Assembly: GCA_963969345.1 (NCBI GenBank)
Contig: OZ017770.1
Span: 7,387,246 to 7,451,245 of the forward strand
DNA length: 64,000 nucleotides
Direction: 5' to 3'
Origin: Turbatrix aceti
Lineage: Eukaryota > Nematoda > Chromadorea > Rhabditida > Panagrolaimidae
The notes under the pieces were generated by a model that did no database searches, was not told the DNA's origin, and saw only the letters and a program-made list of their open reading frames with translations. The first letter of the stretch is position 1. Every line of letters begins with the position of its first letter. This document shows, one piece after another, positions 57,201 through 64,000 of this stretch. The translations under genes and the position numbers were made by a program.

Positions 57201-59044
57201 TCCGTCTCCACTGCCTCAAGTTGGCAAACATTCAGGTGGCCCCGCTCACTCGGCGCCGATTGCGGAAAAAAAGTGCAGTCGTCCGACATCGGCGTTCGTG
57301 CCGGCATTTGACTGCTGATTTTTTTTGCTGCTTCAGTCTTTTTATCTTCCTGTGGCCTATTTACTGACTCACCCGAGGTCGGCGGTGAAAACGTAAAAGC
57401 TGCGCATTGTTGTGACGTCCCTCGAATGAAATATACAGTCTCAACGCAAACAATGCCTAGGGCTGATCCTCTCCCCTCTCGCTGTCCTCTTCCACTGTCG
57501 CCTCCATCAAAATTATTTTTTTTCACTCCGGAAGTAGGCATTCGTTCACGTTTAAATGACCCAAGTCGTGGACACTCAATTTCCAAGTGTGCATTCATTT
57601 TTCGCCGAGGATCCACGATACCATCTGCCATATGCATAATGATTTTGGTTCATTCACCTTGGGGTTGGTGTCGAGGTTTTTTTTTTGCCTCAGACTGTCG
57701 CAGTGCTCTCCCAAACCTTCCGACAGCTCGCTCGCTTTTCACCCTCCGGGTCTTCGGTTGAAGATTGCTCTGTCAAATGTCAACACAGCCGGCATAACCC
57801 TCCCTGCGACGTGAAGCTAAAAAATTCCCCTTCCGGTACTGTATGGTACCCTTTTCTTCAAACGTGAAAGTCGGCGGCGAACAAAAAAATCGCATCAAAA
57901 ACTCTTCCCTCTGTAGTGACTTCGGTCAAACCCTGCGGTTCTGTAAACACTGTAGAAAGATGTCATTGATAGATTTTAGGCCTTTTCTGTGAAAAATGGT
58001 GAAACCTGACAGCGAAGTACCACTTTTTGAATTCACAAAAGTAATAATACGCCAATTGGTTATTTCAGGGGTTTTGCAGCGAAATTTTTTTTGAGCAGAT
58101 TTAAAAAAATTTCAATTTCAATTTCGGCGCAACTTTTCGGTGTTCAAAAATGAGGCTGATTTGTCTTCTGGGGTAGCATTGATCAAGATTATAATAGAAT
58201 GCGATTTTGAACAAAATTAAAGACGACAACAATGGCTGCTTCTTTTCTCTACTTCTTGATTTTTTTCGATCGCGCAATGTTTTTCAAAGAACAAGTCTAC
58301 GCGAGTAAAGAAAGTCATGGGCCTTGGCCATCCCCTCTACCCTTCTTTTTTCACTAGTTTTTTCATTCTGTGGCCGCCGTTTGCACGCAAAGCACAAAAG
58401 CGAGGTCAAAGTGGGGTCAGCTCGAGCAATTTCCTCTTTCAAATCGGCCACTGGCGATTGTACAAAAAAACGACAAAACAGTGATCTACAGCCATCTATC
58501 GATTATGCGTATACCCTGACTTATCAGTAACTTACTCGAGCCTCATAAAGTTTCACCTGTTTTTGCTGCCTGCAGGCCTTTTTCTTATCGTTTGCTGTAT
58601 TGTGTTGACTGCGATGTCACTGTTCTGACCCCTGTGGACAAATTTTTTTGTGGGACTGCTGCTGCTGCCCTGCTGTCTGTCTGACGGCGAATGCCTCATA
58701 TGCGATCTAGAAGAACGACTCTGGGTGCCCAGCGGCTGTTGTCGGTTGCATAACTGCTCGACCCGCCAGCGCATACCCCTCCGATTAGCTATTGCCCCTG
58801 TGCCAAACAGTGTTTCTTTTTTATTGCTTGGCGCCATTTTTTTACATCTGCAGCTGCGCGAATGCCAGTGGCAATTGCCCTTCTTGCATTGCGCAGTTGC
58901 CCGCCATTTTTCTTGTTTGCCATTGCTCTGCAATGCCACAGCCGTCTTCACCATACGTAAGATAATTTGGTTCCGTCTCTCTCCATCTCGTCGATTTATT
59001 TTTCGTGTTGCGCGATCTGCCTCTTAAATCCCTGATCCGTAACC
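54282..59044. promoter_or_regulatory. gene-poor 4.7 kb upstream of the AP-2 gene
   Basis: No exon supported on either strand. Composition shifts from AT-rich to near-even GC between about 55000 and 57800, with many overlapping chance frames. A TATATATA stretch lies at about 55050 and a C-run at about 57089-57098. A large empty upstream region is common before developmental transcription factors, so part of it is probably cis-regulatory, but I cannot point to specific elements. Unspliced 5' UTR exons of the AP-2 gene may also be here. Confidence 0.4.
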
Positions 59045-59116
59045 ATGAAATTCTTTCAGACGTCGATCCGTCTTGCGATCTCTTTCCTCGCCTTTTACAC
59101 CATCTTCTACCTCTGA
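59045..59116 (+). promoter_or_regulatory. short upstream frame and acceptor-like site before the AP-2 start
   Basis: An ATG at 59045 opens a 23-codon hydrophobic frame ending with TGA six bases before the AP-2 ATG. It overlaps a consensus acceptor, TTCTTTCAG, ending at 59059. If that acceptor is used (cis or trans-splicing), the upstream ATG is removed from the mRNA. If not, it would be a uORF that could reduce translation. Confidence 0.45.
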
Positions 59117-59122
59117 TCTCAA

Positions 59123-60539
59123 ATGCCTATCGCTGAACCAATGTCTAAGGAATTCTGGCCTCAGGTGAACCTCGCCTCCCTTCTCCAGGCAGCCATGGTA
59201 GCCAATTATCAGGAGAACAACATGGTCATGCAGCCTGTCAACTTTTGTAATTCTCTCAATCAGCAAATGCTCCCCACCAATCTCACCGTCAAAACCGAAT
59301 TCGAAGATTCAGTCGGCGACAGCTCGAAGGAAAAACAGTTTCCGGAACACTGCTCGTCGTCCGTCAGCTCATCGCCGCAGGAAAGCGCTGGCCGCTCTGA
59401 TTCCCCCGCATCGACAGTTGGCAGCCTGCCAAAGGAGAGCTCGCATGCCGAGCGCAAGCGGCCTGCGGCCATCCAGGAGCTGCTCCAGTCCAAGAAAGCC
59501 AGGCTCGAATCGACCAAGCTCAAATCGGAGCCCATGTCTGACTACTCTCAGTGCGATTCCCAGACTTCGCCTCCCAACGTCCAGGATCGTCTCATGGACA
59601 CCATCAATCGCATCGCCAACGGCGAATTCGACAACGAAACCGTCAGCTCGGTCGAGAGCAGCGAAAGCGGTACCGACAAGGCCCCCAGCGAATGCAAGGA
59701 TTCCAAGGACATGTCATTCAAGGAGAACCAGCAGAGTCCTGGTCCGAGAAGTTACATTCCGTCGGGTGCCAACGACAACGGAGTTCTCGAGATTCCATTC
59801 AACGGGTACGTTCCACTCGAAACTGTTTTCGCCCAGGTTCCGGGTCGGCTGTCGCTCTTGTCCAACGTCGTAAAGTATAAAATGACGGTCGGCGAAGTCA
59901 AGCGTCGTCTCATGGGCCCCGAAGCCTTCAACTTCAGTCTCCTGGGTGCTCTTCTTCGTCGCGCCAAGATGCCAGAGAAGAGCCAGATGCTGGTAATGGA
60001 GCTGGCATCCGTCGGCATGTCCATTGCCAGAGGCCGCAGGCGTATGTCTTCGGTCACTCTCCTTTCCGCTCTGACGGAATCCGAATCTCTTCAACTCGCC
60101 AAAGACTTCCAAAGCGTCTCCGAAAAGGAATTTCCCATTGCGCAGCTCAGCGACCACTCCCTCAAAACCTACCTCGCCAAAGAAATTGTCCATCTGCGCC
60201 CCAATGATTATCCCAAAGCGATTGCTGACAATCGCCTCAAACAACTGCAAGACGCGCGCAACATGGCGTCCGAATTCGTCGCGCTGCTCAACCTGGACCG
60301 AAGTCCTGTCTGCGAAAAGGTATGTTTTTTGAACCATATTTTATTCATTTGATTAATTTTGATTTTATTTGCAGAACGAAGATCCCGTCCTCGACCCTAC
60401 GATCCAAGATCCCCTGTCTACGTATTCCATGCTGACCCACGGCTTTGGCTCTCCCGCCATCCTCGTCGGCATGCAAATGTTCCTCTCCTTCCTTAACTGC
60501 CAAATCGACAAACTCTCGTCATCGCAAACGAGCTTCTGA
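59123..60539 (+). CDS. aptf: AP-2 family transcription factor
   Basis: Two exons, 59123-60319 and 60375-60539 (phase 0), give 453 residues. The amino half is acidic and Ser-rich, with PQESAGRSDSPAS and several Lys-Ser-Glu-Pro stretches, likely disordered and activating. The AP-2 DNA-binding and dimerisation domain spans about 245-445: KMTVGEVKRRLMGPEAFNFS, LLGALLRRAK, the basic ARGRRRMSSVTLLSALTE, LAKDFQSVSEKEFP, and the C-terminal THGFGSPAIL, all standard landmarks (human: SHGFGSPAV). AP-2 proteins bind GCCNNNGGC as dimers; in C. elegans APTF-1 specifies the RIS sleep neuron. I cannot say which paralogue this is. The basic region has fewer Lys than vertebrate AP-2. It is preceded by a large empty region. 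Confidence 0.95.
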
Positions 60540-61649
60540 TTTTTTTTCCATTGTTTTTTTTTCATATTGTTACTCCACTGGCTTTGATACAGGTTACTCT
60601 GTTGTGTGTACGAAGAATTTCTCATTCGCAAGCCTTACTGAATCTTCTGGGTTCTTTTTTTTTGCTGCTTTTGTAGTGGCAAATCATTCATACTCGTTCT
60701 GAGGTTGTTCTTGTTTTCTATACTTGATACACGTTTGACCTTGTTTTTTCACGTAAGGTAATCGGTAAATACTGATACTCATGAAGCCGGAGGAAGGGGG
60801 ATGTTGTGGCTAAATTTAACAAAATCGTCAAGCAGATCATTCTTTCAGAAAAACGGTCGTTTTGTTTGGCATTAAAATAAAGGTTGCATTGTTATACCGT
60901 TTGTGTTCGTTTTGATCAGGTGCAAAAACGCAAGCTGGAATAAAGCTTCATTCATCGTGTATTCATAAAATATTTACCATAAAACTCTCATTCACAAAAG
61001 GTTACTGGCATGTCGCCAATTCCTCACCGAAAAAATCATGTAAGCATCATTGGAGGTCTATTTATGTACAACGCAGAAAAAACGTCCTTTCACATTGCAT
61101 TCACTGATCGACGAGGCAATATTTATAATATGCCTGCCGCCTTGCGGCGCCGCCTGAACTCCTCATACAACCAACGCCAAACGCGCAGCGAGGTCATTTT
61201 TTGCATTATTATGCATATAAATGCCCCTCAAGACGAAAAACGATTGTTCAGGGAGCGTAGGTGTTTTTTTGCAACGTGTATGTTTATTTGGTTAAAATGA
61301 TTTCCAGCTTCCGCCAATTCAAATAATCCATATTTATGAAACCAGAGAATATCGCCTGCATCTCAATACCAAGATGTAAAAAAATTTACAAGGGCCCCAA
61401 ACGGTAAAGACAAATAAATCAGAGGTCTGAAACGAGGGGTAAGTACATAAATATTTAGTTTATGAGTTCATCAGTAAGCGGGAGTACAAGGCTATGAATG
61501 GAAAAAACCCGGGCTATAGTAATAGTCGCTGCCTGTTTAAAATGAATTACGTGACGCGTTTAGGGAGGGAATATACAAATGTACAATGAACAAAAGAAGA
61601 AAGTATACAATAATCAAGAAGGTTGAGGTTACCGCTGAATTGTGCTGTG
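60540..61649. other. 3' flanks of AP-2 and FBXL genes
   Basis: Convergent gene ends. AT-rich, with AATAAA near 60875 and others. Plus-strand open frames near 61010-61300 have no family features. Confidence 0.5.
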
Positions 61650-63399
61650 TCACAAGATCGAACAGCATCGACAAAAATTTTGACGTGGCGGTTGCGTTGT
61701 TGTCGGCGGAGTTATCGGAGCAAAGTATGCTTGCACTTCCACTTCGGGTCGAAGTTCCTGGAAAAAAAAAACTGTTTTTATTTTGCCATGCAAGAAAAAG
61801 CCAACCTTGAACCGCTTGATCGCTTCTTTAGAAATATGAGGACAATCGTACAGATCCACGCGTTCCAGCGTCGGCATCGGGCGCATAAATTCGAAAGACG
61901 CGTCCGTGATCAGAGGACAATTGTCAAGTTCGAGTACGCGAATGATATCTCGATGAGAACTGCAGAACTCGGAAAGCCCGCTATCCGTGAGAAGTTCACA
62001 GTGCGATAAACTCAGACTCGACAGGTTAGGACACCCGACATTGAGGCACTGAAGTGCCATATCCGTGATCTGATTACAGTCTTCCAAATCCATGCGCTCA
62101 ATGTTGTGGCAGTTTTTAGCAAGTGCCACAAATCCGGTATCCGTAAGACTGCTGCATAAAGCAAGTTCAATGTCCCTGAAAAACAAAACAACATTAAAGA
62201 AGCAAACTTGACTAATGACTTGCTTTATGTTTGGACAATTTTGAGCGATCGCAATGAGAGATCGATCAGTGATTTCTCGACAGTTTGAAAGGCAGATGTG
62301 TTCTAGGTTTGGGGTATGATTGGTGACATCTTCCACAGTGTCATCCGTCAGATTCTGTAACCCGGGACTCAGTCAGCGTGCCATCATCGACGGCATCTAC
62401 TTACACACGAAAGCAGGTTGAGCACACGTAATTCATTCAGATTATCGGAATTGAGTTGGGCAAAAACAGGTGGCGCAAGGCCTTCACAGCCTTTGCAGAT
62501 GAGTACCCGAAGCTTTGGACAATTTTCTGCGATCATTCGAATGCCTTTATCTGTAATGTTACGACACCAGCTGATGTTGAGTTCCTCAAGATGCTTGCAG
62601 CCCTGGCTGAAACCAGAAAGTCATTTATTTTTGTGATATTGACTGAGTGAGCTTTAAATTCACATGGAGTCAAATGTCGCTTCCCGGCTTGACGAAAAAT
62701 ACACCACACAACGTAAAAAAACGTTGCTGCGCCCAAAAATAGAATGCACCTTTTTTTCCCAAAAAACACACACCTGATGAACTTGAGTGTTTTATCCGTA
62801 ATTTGCGTGCAGTTTTCCAAATCAAGTGTGACGAGGCGATGACAGTACTGCCCGAGGTACTCTGACGTGCTGAAACAAAACTTCCGTAACGAGGCATGGA
62901 CTCACGCATGTCTCAATCAATGCAGTGCATTATCTCTGACGCAAACTCACTCATCCGTGACCCGTTTGCACTTGTTTAGCCAAAGACGTTCAATATTAGG
63001 ACATTTCAGTGCAAACGAGCGAAGTGCAGAGTCCTGGACATTTTCGCATCCCCGCAGACTCAGGTTCTTCAGAAAGCCGCCGCAGCGGCGTGCCAAATTC
63101 TCGACAACAGCTGCCTTAATGTCTTTTTGGTAGCGGAAGAGATCAACATCCTGCCAGTTGCTGCCGTCCATCGCGAGCACGTTCCAGTAACGGCATACTT
63201 GGGCACAGCGACACAAGGACTTGACATCCAAGTGCGAAAAAACCCTGAAAAAAACCGGTTCAGTGTTGCAGCTGCAAGAAATCGTTATCGAAAGAAAAAC
63301 AACAAACCGTAGGACAAGCTCTTTAGGCAGAATCTGGTTAATTAAATTTTGCTCGTTCTGTGATGTCTCGTTTGGCAGAAGAGTTGTGATAAGATACAT
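61650..63399 (-). CDS. FBXL20: F-box/LRR protein of the FBXL2/FBXL20 type
   Basis: Seven exons, 63399-63308, 63244-62951, 62869-62774, 62606-62405, 62354-62224, 62175-61806 and 61757-61650, give 430 residues (human FBXL20: 436). The F-box (about 22-65: INQILPKELVLRVFSHLD, LCRCAQVCRYWNVLAMDGSNWQ) recruits SCF ligase; about eleven leucine-rich repeats follow (LSLRGCENVQDSAL, LDLENCTQITD, LSLSHCELLTDSG, LDNCPLITDAS). The end AYFAPITPP..CRCCSIL matches the family and closes with a CaaX box, CSIL, so membrane anchoring by a geranylgeranyl group is likely. The intron from 62223 to 62176 begins GCAAGT; only this GC donor gives the family-length NCPNIKDIELALC. Without splicing the frame also stays open but adds an odd insert. 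Confidence 0.95.
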
Positions 63400-64000
63400 C
63401 TGCAAGCGAGTTGTGCCGATTACATAAGTGACTAGAAAACAGTTGAAAAAAAGAAAGATATTGTATGCGTTCAAGGTGCTTTCATCTGTGGAACTATCTC
63501 ATCGCTGTCACATGGTTTAGTTGACTTCGCTCGCGTCAGCTGGTCAGCGCCCACGAGCTCGCAAATGGTTGCGCCAAGCCCTAGACTTTCGTGTTTCACT
63601 CTTGGCGATGCATTTCTCGACAGACAATAACCAAATGACACCGTGCAGTCGGTATTGCCTTATTTGGCTGATTTTAAAGTTTATTAAGGTAAATTGCGCG
63701 GCAACTTATCTCAGACAAAGCATTCGTTTTTCCCAAAAAAAGCCCGTGGGGTCAGGTCGTTTGACTGATGACAAGAGTCGACGAAACAAAAGAAGCCCAA
63801 AGTCAGTTGAATCGCGTCTTTTTTATCAGAGGCCAGTAAAAGCAAAGAAACGTATTTTGTTTGAAAGCGGACTGAAAAAAAATGTGCAACTTGGGAACAG
63901 ACAGGGGCAAAAATGTTCATAGAACTTCGATGCGAACGACGTAGACCTTCCGTGGCAACCAAGTCGTTTCGTCTTTGACCCTCTCATTCTTGCTTCCTGT
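63400..64000. other. upstream flank of the FBXL gene
   Basis: A CTTGCAG acceptor-like site abuts the FBXL start codon at 63400, so a leader exon or spliced leader is likely. The remaining 500 bases hold only chance frames. Confidence 0.45.

Noticed and set aside
62176..62223. unspliced read-through in the FBXL gene (the frame is open across the intron)
   Set aside because: Read-through inserts a hydrophobic stretch into a leucine-rich repeat; the GC-AG splice gives the exact family spacing.

Overview
This window is animal nuclear DNA, most probably from a nematode. Almost every gene is split by short introns (about 45-100 bp) with T-rich TTTTCAG-type acceptors. Several families point to nematodes: an NLP-3-type neuropeptide precursor, a DAF-2-type insulin receptor, nematode-style UDP-glucuronosyltransferases in tandem, an astacin with C-terminal ShK domains, and a small GW182/AIN-like protein. 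No rRNA, credible tRNA or CRISPR was seen. All gene models were spliced by hand; exon phases agree in each model unless stated.

Layout. 0-5 kb: the 3' end of an unknown gene, a small basic protein, a four-TM protein and TMEM33. 5.3-6.6 kb: parkin. 6.8-8.0 kb: two neighbouring single-peptide neuropeptide precursors. 8.7-15.1 kb: two large secreted or surface proteins (a transmembrane C-type lectin/mucin and a dermatopontin-domain Thr-rich protein). 15.6-19.7 kb: an IGHMBP2-like helicase, divergent from BCKDH E1-alpha. 21.3-26.6 kb: a complete insulin/IGF receptor in 12 exons. 26.8-38.5 kb: an accessory block of three tandem UGT copies (one broken), a stray UGT 3' piece and long inverted repeats, with a SINE-like and a hAT-like element. 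39.3-54.3 kb: V-ATPase subunit a, astacin, tetraspanin, GW182-like and SLC46-like genes. 54.3-59.0 kb: a gene-poor stretch leading to an AP-2 transcription factor. 61.6-63.4 kb: an FBXL2/20-type F-box protein.

The genes are not one pathway. Most are conserved housekeeping or signalling genes in an ordinary compact genome. The unusual part is 26.8-34.4 kb: a putative five-exon gene lies in one arm of a long inverted repeat and borrows the last exon of a UGT fragment in another reading frame, and the UGT copies are a patchwork of each other's introns. Three introns in the window appear to use GC-AG splice sites.
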